This document shows, piece by piece, positions 1 through 5,273 of a DNA stretch of 5,448 nt. Under the pieces are notes generated by a model. That model was given only the letters and a program-made list of their open reading frames with translations, was not told the DNA's origin and ran no database searches. Origin of the DNA: Candidatus Zhuqueibacterota bacterium (GTDB lineage Bacteria; Zhuqueibacterota; Zhuqueibacteria; Zhuqueibacterales; Zhuqueibacteraceae); the NCBI GenBank assembly GCA_013361015.1, contig JABWAN010000451.1, positions 1 through 5,448 of the forward strand, given 5' to 3'. The translations under genes and the position numbers were made by a program. Within the stretch, counting starts at the first letter, position 1; every line of letters begins with the position of its first letter.

Positions 1-321
1 TGGGGCAAAATGAAAACCGGCATGGGCGAGTACTATTACGGCTCACACCCACTCTTCGTGCTCGCGCGCTGTAGCTATCGCATGAGCGAGAGGCCTTACG
101 GCGTCATCGGCTTCTCCATCGCATTAGGTTACGTGCTCGCGCTCGTCCGGCGCGAACGGCGTATTGCCGATGTGGAGTTTATCAAGTTTCTTCGCGAAGA
201 ACAGCTCGCGCGGTTGCGGCAAATTTTCACATGGTCGAAGCGCGCAGCTTCCGCGCCGGCAGAGCCGCGCGAGCAAACTGCGCCAGCGCATGCGAGCGCC
301 ATTGAATTCACACATTGTTGA
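1..321 (+). CDS. Glycosyltransferase family 2-like protein, C-terminal fragment (5' end outside window)
   Basis: The frame is open from base 1, so the start lies upstream; 106 residues remain before the TGA stop. The visible tail runs through a G-S-H-P-L-F-V-L-A-R stretch and Y-R-M-S-E-R-P-Y, then a hydrophobic segment (about residues 36-49 of the fragment), then a charged amphipathic tail with F-L-R-E-E-Q-L-A-R-L-R. From memory, this order resembles the C-terminal end of family 2 glycosyltransferases in exopolysaccharide clusters, where a short hydrophobic segment follows the GT-A catalytic domain. The catalytic domain itself (DXD motif) is not in the window, so substrate and reaction cannot be judged. 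It ends 20 bases before the start of a GT26 glycosyltransferase on the same strand, which suggests one operon. An internal ATG at 10 is only a methionine within the longer frame. Confidence 0.6.
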   Translation, partial: WGKMKTGMGEYYYGSHPLFVLARCSYRMSERPYGVIGFSIALGYVLALVRRERRIADVEFIKFLREEQLARLRQIFTWSKRAASAPAEPREQTAPAHASAIEFTHC

Positions 322-341
322 GCGAATCCAGGAGCAGAATC

Positions 342-1118
342 ATGACAACCGATATTCTCGGCATCAAAGTCGATCGCGTCGGCATGGCGGAAACGATCGC
401 AAAGATCGATGCGTTCATCGCGCAACGCGCGCCGCGCCTCGTCATCACACCCAACGTCGATCATTTGATCAAAGCGCGTAAAGACGAAGAGTTCAAACAA
501 ATCTACCGCGACGCAGATTTATCCGTGCCGGACGGCGTGCCGCTGCTCTGGGCGGCAAAATTTCTCGGCACTCCGCTCGTCGAGCGCGTGAACGGCACCG
601 ATCTCTTTGAAGCACTGTGTGCGCGCGCCGCGGAGAAAGGCCATCGTCTTTTCTTTCTCGGCGCCGCGCCCGGCATTGCCGCAACTGCCGCCGCGGAGTT
701 GGAACAACGGCATCCGGGGCTGAAAGTCGTCGGCACCTATTCGCCGCCGTACGATTTCTTCGACTCGCGCGAAGAGAATGAAAAAATCGAGGGCATGATT
801 CGCGCGGCGCAACCGGATATTCTTTTCGTCGGCTTGGGCGCGCCCAAACAAGAGAAATGGATTTCTCGCCACATGCACGCGCTGCAAGTTCCTGTGAGCG
901 TCGGCATCGGCGCCTCCTTCGAATACGTTGCCGGTTGCACCGCGCGCGCGCCCTATTGGATGCAGCGCAGCGGCTTGGAATGGCTCTATCGCATAATCGA
1001 AAGCCCGAGCCGATACTGGCGGCGCTACGTTGTGGAAGACGCGGTTTTCTTCCCGCTCGTCTTTGCGCAATGGCTCAAAACGCTCACGCAGAAACGCGTG
1101 CCGCGGCCGGCGTTTTAA
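342..1118 (+). CDS. wecG: WecG/TagA/CpsF family (GT26) glycosyltransferase
   Basis: This is a complete 258-residue enzyme of the family that transfers an N-acetylmannosamine- or uronate-type sugar from a UDP donor to a lipid-linked sugar at the cytoplasmic membrane face. Visible family landmarks are T-P-N-V-D-H (36-41), with the conserved Thr36 and Asn38; D-G-V-P-L (64-68), whose Asp64 matches the catalytic Asp known in TagA; F-F-L-G-A-A-P-G (104-111); G-L-G-A-P-K-Q-E-K-W (164-173); G-I-G-A-S-F-E-Y (188-195); and R-A-P-Y-W-M-Q-R-S-G-L-E-W-L-Y-R (202-217). The length is normal for the family. The start at 342 is chosen because AGGAG at 330-334 lies 7 bases upstream; a TTG at 315 in the same frame overlaps the previous gene. 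The exact donor and acceptor cannot be read from sequence, so the symbol marks the family and not proof of the E. coli reaction. Context supports a surface polysaccharide role. Confidence 0.92.
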   Translation: MTTDILGIKVDRVGMAETIAKIDAFIAQRAPRLVITPNVDHLIKARKDEEFKQIYRDADLSVPDGVPLLWAAKFLGTPLVERVNGTDLFEALCARAAEKGHRLFFLGAAPGIAATAAAELEQRHPGLKVVGTYSPPYDFFDSREENEKIEGMIRAAQPDILFVGLGAPKQEKWISRHMHALQVPVSVGIGASFEYVAGCTARAPYWMQRSGLEWLYRIIESPSRYWRRYVVEDAVFFPLVFAQWLKTLTQKRVPRPAF

Positions 1119-1139
1119 GCGGCTCAGTTTTTCTATGAA

Positions 1140-1165
1140 CGGATAAGGCCTCTTTGTTTTATCCG
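1140..1165. repeat. Small hairpin after the GT26 gene
   Basis: CGGATAA at 1140-1146 pairs exactly with TTATCCG at 1159-1165, leaving a 12-base loop that two G-T pairs could shorten to 8. It begins 21 bases past the stop of the upstream gene. No T tract follows it, so a terminator role is only possible; the stem is short and AT-containing. Confidence 0.35.
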
Positions 1166-1202
1166 CGTACTACCTGAATTTTGCACTGCTGCTATCGCCG
1201 AC

Positions 1203-1232
1203 CGTCGCCTGAGAATGAATCATCAGGTGACG
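1203..1232. repeat. Internal hairpin 1 of the MITE-like element
   Basis: The arm 1203-1212 (CGTCGCCTGA) pairs with 1223-1232 (TCAGGTGACG) over 10 positions, with one G-T wobble at 1207/1228. The 10-base loop is GAATGAATCA. The hairpin lies wholly between the terminal repeats of the 1171-1304 element. Confidence 0.5.
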
Positions 1233-1246
1233 ACTTGCACCTTTTA

Positions 1247-1268
1247 GCCTGCGGTTTCAACCGCAGGC
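1247..1268. repeat. REP-like perfect palindrome inside the MITE-like element
   Basis: GCCTGCGGTT (1247-1256) and AACCGCAGGC (1259-1268) are exact reverse complements around a 2-base TC centre. GC-rich hairpins of this type resemble REP sequences that recur in many genomes and are mobilised by TnpA-REP (RAYT) transposases. Only one copy is present in this window, so repetition cannot be confirmed. Shorter flanking complementarity (CACC 1238-1241 with GGTG 1276-1279) could extend the stem across an interior loop. Confidence 0.55.
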
Positions 1269-1368
1269 GGAGGTTGGTGTATGCACTCCTGCAAAATTCA
1301 GGTACTTACCAAATCCGCAGACAAGATGCTTTTAGGCTTTTGTGTTAACCCAAAAGAGTGAAGAGAGT

Positions 1369-3288
1369 ATGTGTGGAATTTCAGGAATCTTTCTGTTTGA
1401 TGGCCCGCAGTCCGGCATGGCTAGCCGGATTCATCGCATGACCGATACGATTCGACATCGCGGGCCGGACGACGAAGGCTATTGTTTGATCAACACGAAG
1501 ACCGGCGGCTATCAGCTCGCCGCAGGTCCCGAATCAGTCGCGGAGATTCGCCAAAAGCAGCGCTTGATCAATGAAATGAATCAGGAACATTTTGATCTCG
1601 TGCTTGGCCATCGCCGCTTCGCCATTCTCGATTTGACGGTCGGCGGACATCAACCTTATTTCGATCCCAATGGCAAAATCGGCGGCGTGTTCAATGGCCT
1701 CATTTACAATTATAAAGAAGTCAAAGCCGAGCTGGAGGCGAATGGTCTAGCCTTTTATACCGATTGCGACACGGAAGTCTTGTTCAAGGCCTATGGCTAT
1801 TGGGGAGAAAAATGTTTTGCCAAACTCAACGGCACGTGGGCGATTGCGATTTATGATTTCAATAAACGCGAGCTGATTCTCTCGCGCGACCGGCTCGGCA
1901 AAAAACCGATTTACCTTCATCGCGGCCGCAACGGTTTGTATTTCGCTTCGGAGATCAAAGCCATTCTGCAAGCGCTCGACGCCGAAGTCGCCGTTAATGA
2001 GCGCGCCGTGTTTGATTATTTGACGAGCGGCTATCGCGACCTTGCGCAGCATACGTTTTATGAAGGCATCGAGAGCCTGCCGCCGGCTTCGGTGCTGCGC
2101 ATCAACGCGAACGGCAAAACGGTTTCGTCTAAGTATTGGGAATTGCAATCGCGCCGCGACGGCGCTCTCGCGGGGGCTACGCCTACCGAAGCTGCCCAAG
2201 CACTGCGCCGCATACTTGAAGACGCAGTCCGCATTCGCATGCGCGCAGACGTGGGCCTCGGCGTGGAGCTGAGCGGCGGGCTTGATTCTTCTTCCATCGC
2301 CGGGCTTGCGAGCGCAGCGCATTCGACGCCGCTGTCGTGCTTCACGGTTGAATATCCGCAGACCCAGTGGAACGAGGAGCCATACGCGCGCGAAGTAGCG
2401 ATGCGCTTTCATATGGATTATCACGTCGTGCGTTCGCCGGAGCGCTGGTTTTGGAACGACGTGAATGAGTTTGTCGCTTTGCACGAAGAGCCGTTTCATT
2501 CGCCGAACTTGCACACGCAGCAAGCGGTTTGGCGGCTGATGCACGACGCCAACATTCGCGTGATTCTTTATGGCGCTGGCGGCGACGAAGTGTTTGCCGG
2601 CTATCGCAAGGAGTATTTCTATCGCTATCTGCGCGACTTGCTCAAACGCGGCGAGATGGGAGCGTTCAGAAAAAACTTTATGAACTTTTCCGAGCTTTCG
2701 GCGCATGAACTGCTTGCCAAAGCCTGGCAGCAGTATTTCCCCAAAGCCAACGGCAATGGATTGGCGCTGCGCAGCTTGCTCCACAACGGCCTCGCGCGGA
2801 TGCCCATGCGTGAGTCCAACGGCGCCACGACGGAAGCACAACTCTATTCCAACATGACCGAGCTGAAAATGCCGTACTGGCTGCTTTCGAATGACAAGAA
2901 CTCGCTCGCGATTCCGGTCGAGGTGCGCGCGCCGCTGTTGGATTATCGGCTCGTCGAGTTTGCTTTTCAATTGCCGGTGGGCTTGCTTATTCGCGACGGT
3001 TGGTTGAAATGGATTTTGCGCCAAGCCATGGATGACGTGTTGCCGCCGAAGATTACGTGGCGCCGGCAAAAGATGGGCTATCCTTTCCCTTTGCAGGACT
3101 GGTTGCAAAGCTCGCAGAAGATCATTACGGAACTGTTTCAACGGAGCGACAATCCCTATCTCAACAAGACCATGATCGGGCAAAATCTCGGCGCGCTGAT
3201 GGCGCAACATCCCGAACAAATGTGGCGCATGTTGAGCTTGGAGCTTTGGCACAAACGCTTTATCAAACAAGAAAAGATTTTGCTCTGA
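1369..3288 (+). CDS. asnB: Asparagine synthase-type, glutamine-hydrolysing amidotransferase (AsnB family)
   Basis: This 639-residue protein has two domains. The N-terminal class II glutaminase (about 1-215) begins M-C-G-I-S-G; Cys2 becomes the N-terminal nucleophile, which fixes the start at 1369 and not at the upstream GTG (1342). Other landmarks are R-H-R-G-P-D-D-E-G (29-37), G-H-R-R-F (80-84), N-G-L-I-Y-N-Y (109-115) and D-T-E (134-136). The C-terminal synthetase domain has the ATP-pyrophosphatase loop S-G-G-L-D-S-S (302-308), G-A-G-G-D-E (402-407), E-V-R-A-P-L-L-D (518-525) and R-R-Q-K-M-G-Y (565-571). Ammonia from glutamine is channelled to an adenylated carboxylate. Two oddities stand out: Leu111 replaces the usual Glu of N-G-E-I-Y-N, and there are about 30 extra residues between 38 and 79. 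The protein is longer than E. coli AsnB (554 aa). Next to polysaccharide genes it may amidate a sugar acid or a cell-surface precursor instead of making free asparagine. The ribosome site is only purine-rich (1354-1367). Confidence 0.92.
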   Translation: MCGISGIFLFDGPQSGMASRIHRMTDTIRHRGPDDEGYCLINTKTGGYQLAAGPESVAEIRQKQRLINEMNQEHFDLVLGHRRFAILDLTVGGHQPYFDPNGKIGGVFNGLIYNYKEVKAELEANGLAFYTDCDTEVLFKAYGYWGEKCFAKLNGTWAIAIYDFNKRELILSRDRLGKKPIYLHRGRNGLYFASEIKAILQALDAEVAVNERAVFDYLTSGYRDLAQHTFYEGIESLPPASVLRINANGKTVSSKYWELQSRRDGALAGATPTEAAQALRRILEDAVRIRMRADVGLGVELSGGLDSSSIAGLASAAHSTPLSCFTVEYPQTQWNEEPYAREVAMRFHMDYHVVRSPERWFWNDVNEFVALHEEPFHSPNLHTQQAVWRLMHDANIRVILYGAGGDEVFAGYRKEYFYRYLRDLLKRGEMGAFRKNFMNFSELSAHELLAKAWQQYFPKANGNGLALRSLLHNGLARMPMRESNGATTEAQLYSNMTELKMPYWLLSNDKNSLAIPVEVRAPLLDYRLVEFAFQLPVGLLIRDGWLKWILRQAMDDVLPPKITWRRQKMGYPFPLQDWLQSSQKIITELFQRSDNPYLNKTMIGQNLGALMAQHPEQMWRMLSLELWHKRFIKQEKILL

Positions 3289-3290
3289 GC

Positions 3291-3306
3291 TTCCGCAGGG
3301 GCGGAA
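3291..3306. repeat. Short hairpin just after the asparagine synthase stop
   Basis: TTCCGC (3291-3296) and GCGGAA (3301-3306) form a 6-bp perfect stem with a 4-base AGGG loop, beginning 2 bases after the stop codon. No T tract follows. It may stabilise the mRNA 3' end upstream of the true terminator at 3343-3376. Confidence 0.35.
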
Positions 3307-3342
3307 ATACAAAGAGCCTTCAGTCTCTCTTCCTCACAGCCA

Positions 3343-3376
3343 GACCGGAGCTTCAGTTGAGGCTCCGGTCATTTTT
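3343..3376 (+). terminator. Intrinsic terminator of the polysaccharide transcript
   Basis: GACCGGAGC (3343-3351) pairs exactly with GCTCCGGTC (3362-3370). The inner bases TTC/GAG extend the stem to 12 pairs with one T-G wobble, closing on an AGTT tetraloop. ATTTTT follows at 3371-3376. It lies 55 bases after the asparagine synthase stop. This is a textbook rho-independent terminator for + strand transcription, and it implies that the epimerase downstream had its own promoter. Confidence 0.88.
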
Positions 3377-3428
3377 AAAGAACTGCGTTTTTCTCTAATT
3401 GCTTCTTAGCTAAAATGGAGTATGGGTT

Positions 3429-3563
3429 ATGCCTCGCACACTTGTAACCGGCGGAGCCGGTTTTCTGGGTTCACATCTTTGTGAATATCTTTTGCAACAC
3501 GGCCATGAAGTGATCGCCATGGGCAGCAAAATAAAAAAAGAGGCGGCACCAAACAATGCATAA
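3429..3563 (+). pseudogene. NAD-dependent epimerase/dehydratase (SDR), first 31 codons only, broken at the junction
   Basis: The first 31 residues are the start of an extended short-chain dehydrogenase of the UDP-glucuronate decarboxylase/nucleotide-sugar epimerase type. M-P-R-T-L-V-T-G-G-A-G-F-L-G-S-H contains the Rossmann motif GxxGxxG (Gly8, Gly11, Gly14), followed by the first helix and second strand H-E-V-I-A-M (26-31). Family members then normally have Asp (as in M-D-N-L), which binds the adenosine ribose. Here residue 32 is Gly and the reading turns into 13 meaningless residues ending at TAA (3561-3563). A good ribosome site, GGAG at 3417-3420, stands 8 bases before the ATG. The full protein should be roughly 310-320 residues, so about 90% is absent. 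The break coincides with the appearance of antisense msrQ, so the gene was most likely intact in its source genome and was joined wrongly here. Confidence 0.85.
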
Positions 3564-3913
3564 GGTTTTTGAAACATATCTTCAAAAATGATCGTTGTGT
3601 CCCACCCATAATCGAGCCACAGAAAATTCAACACATGCAGGCTTGCGTAGAAAAAGGAATATAACCCAAACTCCCTGCGCAGTGGACGCACCCATGTCCA
3701 TCCGAAGAGCAGGAAGAGCGGCATACAACTAAGCGAAAACCAAAGGAAGATCAAAGCAGTTTTTCCGGTGCGCAGCATGATCGCACGGATCGGGTCGGCA
3801 CCAAGGTCATTTTGCACCCAGCCCAAGATCATCCATAATAACGGCAGCCATGCCATGAAGTGAACGACGCCACGAAGTAGCGTGTGAAGATGAAATTGAT
3901 GTTTTTCAGACAC
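3506..3913 (-). CDS. msrQ: MsrQ (YedZ) haem-binding membrane subunit of methionine sulfoxide reductase, 3' end lost
   Basis: MsrQ is an inner-membrane b-type cytochrome that passes electrons to the periplasmic molybdoenzyme MsrP, which repairs oxidised methionines. About 136 residues remain. They include hydrophobic helices near 16-31, 52-71, 83-100 and 118-135, L-G-A-D-P-I (37-42), R-T-G-K-T-A-L (48-54) and G-L-Y-S-F-F-Y-A-S-L-H (83-93). His93 corresponds to haem ligand His91 of E. coli MsrQ. The match ends at P-M-A-I-T-S (131-136), about two thirds of the usual length (211 residues in E. coli), so the C-terminal helices and later haem histidines are missing. The frame runs on into antisense epimerase sequence to 3410, which is not MsrQ. 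The start is the GTG at 3913, with GGGAG 6 bases upstream; an earlier GTG at 3973 lies inside the terminator loop. MsrP is not in the window. Confidence 0.85.
3507..3522. other. Chimeric junction: 16 bases shared by epimerase and msrQ
   Basis: The word GAAGTGATCGCCATGG fits both neighbours. On the + strand it encodes E-V-I-A-M of the epimerase second beta strand. On the - strand it encodes the M-A-I-T-S of an MsrQ transmembrane helix. Left of 3507 the - strand reading ceases to resemble MsrQ; right of 3522 the + strand reading ceases to resemble an SDR. No transposon end, target duplication or attachment-site gene accompanies it. An assembly or amplification join through a short shared word is the simplest explanation. 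Confidence 0.75.
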
Positions 3914-3919
3914 CTGTTG

Positions 3920-3924
3920 CTCCC
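3920..3924 (-). promoter_or_regulatory. Ribosome binding site deciding the msrQ start
   Basis: On the - strand GGGAG (3920-3924) lies 6 bases before GTG at 3913-3911. This spacing supports a GTG start over the in-frame GTG at 3973, which falls within the loop of the 3949-3988 hairpin and would add 20 residues with no likeness to the family. Confidence 0.6.
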
Positions 3925-3948
3925 ATTGGAGAAGACGCGGAAGAGACG

Positions 3949-3988
3949 AAAATGACTTGCCGTTGAAAATCACGGCAAGTCATTTTTT
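3949..3988 (-). terminator. Bidirectional-type intrinsic terminator between the peroxidase and msrQ
   Basis: A perfect 15-bp stem pairs 3949-3963 with 3972-3986 around an 8-base loop (3964-3971). Each strand has an A run before and a T run after the stem (TTTTTT at 3983-3988 on +; TTTT closing the stem on -). It lies 43 bases past the peroxidase stop in the direction of transcription, so it ends that message. It would work in both directions. msrQ then needs its own promoter, and only about 35 bases remain between this hairpin and the msrQ start. Confidence 0.85.
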
Positions 3989-4030
3989 ATGTTACTGAAA
4001 GAGGCGTTTGTCCTTGCGCCTTTTCATGGA

Positions 4031-5077
4031 TTATTCAGAGGCTTCTTCAACCACAGGGCTGGGCGGAAGTTCCGGCTGGGCGGCATATTCCATCGGGAGG
4101 ACGCCGGTCAGCGCGCGCAGGAAGGTCACAATGTCGTCAACCTGGTCAGCTTCGAGTTTTTCGCCCAACTGATGGCGAGCCATCAACTGCACCATGGCTT
4201 CGAGGGTTGGGATGCTGCCGTCGTGCAGGTACGGACCGGTCACAGCGATGTTGCGCAGGCTGGGAACTTTGAAGGCGTACTTGTCGGCTTCTTCGCCCGT
4301 CACATTGTAGCGACCGAGGTCGTTGGTGGTGTAGGGTTCTTTCGCGCCAAGGGTGGTGAACATACCCCCACCCAAAGCTGGTCCGCTATGGCAGCTGGCA
4401 CAGCCGGTTTCAATGAAGAGCACGAAACCGCGTTTTTCTGCTTCGGTCAGGGCGTCCATGTCGCCGGCGAGGAATTCATCGAAGCGACCGGGGGTGAGCA
4501 GGCGGCGTTCGAAAGCGCCGATTGCCTGACCCACATGGTCATAGGTGATGGGATCAGGATCGCCGGGGAAAGCCGCTTCGAAGAACGGCAGGTAGCCAGG
4601 AATGCCCTTGAGCACTTCCACTACAAAATCGCCGCTGGGCATGCCCATTTCGCCGCCCGCGAGGATCGGTCCCTTGGCTTGTTCTTCAACGTTCGGGGCG
4701 CGACCATCCCAGAATTGGGCGGTGTGAAGTGCGGCATTGTACACGGTGGGGGAATTGCGACCAACCGGGTTGCCGGAGTGACCGAACGAGAAGCGCAGAC
4801 CATCCATGCCGTAGTTATTCAAACCGTGGCAGGTATTGCAGGACATATTCCCATTGATCGAAATGCGGGTTTCGTAGTACAGCATGCGACCCAGGGTGAT
4901 GAGTTCTTCGCTCATCTCATACTCGGTGGGGGTGACTTCTTCGGGCATGGTGCCAAAGATGTTGAGCATGGCTTCGGTGATTTCGGGTGTTTCCTGTTCC
5001 TGTGCGGCGGAACCGCAGGCAGCCAACACGAAGACCAAACCAAGCGCGATGAGGGTAAATATGGCTTTGTTTTTCAT
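4031..5077 (-). CDS. ccp: Di-haem cytochrome c peroxidase, predicted lipoprotein
   Basis: Bacterial cytochrome c peroxidases reduce hydrogen peroxide to water outside the cytoplasmic membrane, using electrons from small c-type cytochromes or copper proteins. This one has 348 residues. It has a lipoprotein signal, K-N-K then a hydrophobic core and lipobox L-A-A-C (Cys21), and two covalent haem sites, C-N-T-C-H (80-84) and C-A-S-C-H (226-230). Family hallmarks are F-W-D-G-R (122-126), Gln133 and Glu143 with the same 10-residue spacing as the catalytic Gln104/Glu114 of the Pseudomonas enzyme, E-M-G-M (143-146), K-V-P-S-L-R-N (270-276) and P-Y-L-H-D-G (282-287). Met299 in L-M-A-R-H-Q-L-G is the probable axial ligand of the electron-transfer haem. 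The start at 5077 is chosen because GGAG (5085-5088) is 7 bases upstream; ATG at 5083 is too close and ATG at 5134 puts a poor leader before the signal. The lipid anchor is unusual, as classical family members are soluble periplasmic proteins. Confidence 0.93.
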   Translation of the reverse strand: MKNKAIFTLIALGLVFVLAACGSAAQEQETPEITEAMLNIFGTMPEEVTPTEYEMSEELITLGRMLYYETRISINGNMSCNTCHGLNNYGMDGLRFSFGHSGNPVGRNSPTVYNAALHTAQFWDGRAPNVEEQAKGPILAGGEMGMPSGDFVVEVLKGIPGYLPFFEAAFPGDPDPITYDHVGQAIGAFERRLLTPGRFDEFLAGDMDALTEAEKRGFVLFIETGCASCHSGPALGGGMFTTLGAKEPYTTNDLGRYNVTGEEADKYAFKVPSLRNIAVTGPYLHDGSIPTLEAMVQLMARHQLGEKLEADQVDDIVTFLRALTGVLPMEYAAQPELPPSPVVEEASE

Positions 5078-5084
5078 CTTCATT

Positions 5085-5088
5085 CTCC
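5085..5088 (-). promoter_or_regulatory. Ribosome binding site deciding the peroxidase start
   Basis: On the - strand AAGGAGA surrounds GGAG at 5085-5088. The ATG at 5083 is one base away, too near to be used, while the ATG at 5077 is at the ideal 7-base spacing. It also gives a normal lipoprotein signal beginning M-K-N-K. Confidence 0.7.
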
Positions 5089-5101
5089 TTTTTGGAATTC
5101 G

Positions 5102-5132
5102 GAGAAACCTGAGCACACAATGGTGGTTTCTC
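5102..5132. promoter_or_regulatory. 8-bp inverted repeat in the peroxidase leader (possible operator or RNA hairpin)
   Basis: GAGAAACC (5102-5109) is repeated exactly inverted as GGTTTCTC (5125-5132), with 15 bases between. It lies between the candidate promoter and the ribosome site of the peroxidase gene. A dimeric regulator could bind here, or the leader RNA could fold. It matches no operator consensus that I recognise. Confidence 0.35.
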
Positions 5133-5146
5133 ATGTATTCCTAAGC

Positions 5147-5175
5147 ATTGTAGGTCTGCGGAGATTTTCCGTCAT
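5147..5175 (-). promoter_or_regulatory. Sigma-70-like promoter candidate for the peroxidase gene
   Basis: Reading the - strand, ATGACG (5175-5170) sits exactly 17 bases before TACAAT (5152-5147), matching the -35 and -10 consensus at 4 and 5 of 6 positions. Transcription would start near 5140, giving a leader of about 60 bases that contains the 5102-5132 inverted repeat. Placement after the upstream terminator (5211-5253) fits an independently transcribed gene. Confidence 0.45.
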
Positions 5176-5210
5176 CACCCGGCTGGATGATTCCTTGTGG
5201 TATTTATTAC

Positions 5211-5253
5211 AAAGCAAAACGCCTCATCCACACTAGTCCAAGTGGATGAGGCG
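5211..5253 (-). terminator. Intrinsic terminator of the LuxR-type regulator gene
   Basis: CGCCTCATCCAC (5220-5231) and GTGGATGAGGCG (5242-5253) form a perfect 12-bp stem with a 10-base loop. On the - strand TTTTGCTTT follows (5219-5211). It starts 20 bases beyond the stop of the regulator gene and separates that gene from the peroxidase promoter. Confidence 0.85.
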
Positions 5254-5273
5254 GCGTGAGGTTTGTCTTTCAT

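Larger units (their letters stand above)
1171..1304. mobile_element. MITE-like non-coding element with 15-bp perfect terminal inverted repeats
   Basis: TACCTGAATTTTGCA (1171-1185) and its exact reverse complement (1290-1304) bound a 134-base non-coding segment between two genes. The outermost bases of the arms are TA on both sides. The element can therefore be read as 13-bp repeats starting CCTGAA, flanked by a duplicated TA, which is the target choice of IS630/Tc1-mariner transposases. Inside lie two further hairpins (1203-1232 and 1247-1268), so the RNA or single strand could fold into a branched structure. There is no reading frame of note. This could be a deletion derivative mobilised in trans, a REP/REPIN-type repeat, or a structured RNA. 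The inverted repeat is seen directly; its mobility is inferred from one copy. Confidence 0.55.

Noticed and set aside
315..341. TTG start for the GT26 gene.
   Set aside because: It overlaps the preceding gene and lacks a ribosome site, while ATG 342 has AGGAG at 7-base spacing and matches family N-termini.
1100..1131. GCCGC/GCGGC with following T run at the end of the GT26 gene as a terminator.
   Set aside because: The stem is only 5 bp, its first arm lies inside the coding sequence, and the T run is separated from it, so it is too weak to support.
1342..1368. Upstream GTG start for the asparagine synthase gene.
   Set aside because: Class II amidotransferases need Cys directly after the initiator Met; only the ATG at 1369 gives M-C-G.
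1747..3312. A 521-codon open frame on the - strand, antisense to the asparagine synthase gene.
   Set aside because: It is a shadow of the codon bias of a strongly supported gene with intact catalytic motifs. The translation shows no recognisable domain, and its composition is typical of antisense frames.
3411..3416. TAAAAT as a -10 box for the epimerase.
   Set aside because: There is no acceptable -35 at 16-18 bases. A start here would give a near-leaderless message although a good ribosome site exists, so I do not call a promoter.
3410..3505. The C-terminal 32 codons of the msrQ frame.
   Set aside because: They are the complement of the epimerase start codons and have no MsrQ likeness, so they are an artefact of the junction and not protein-coding.
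3343..3988. A phage or genomic-island attachment site at the junction.
   Set aside because: There is no integrase, tRNA end, direct repeat pair or target duplication. The 16-base shared word lies within two coding sequences, which fits a chimera better.
3989..5236. A 415-codon open frame on the + strand, antisense to the cytochrome c peroxidase gene.
   Set aside because: The - strand frame has a lipobox, two haem motifs and all family hallmarks. The + strand translation is a His/Gly-rich shadow that also reads through two terminator hairpins.
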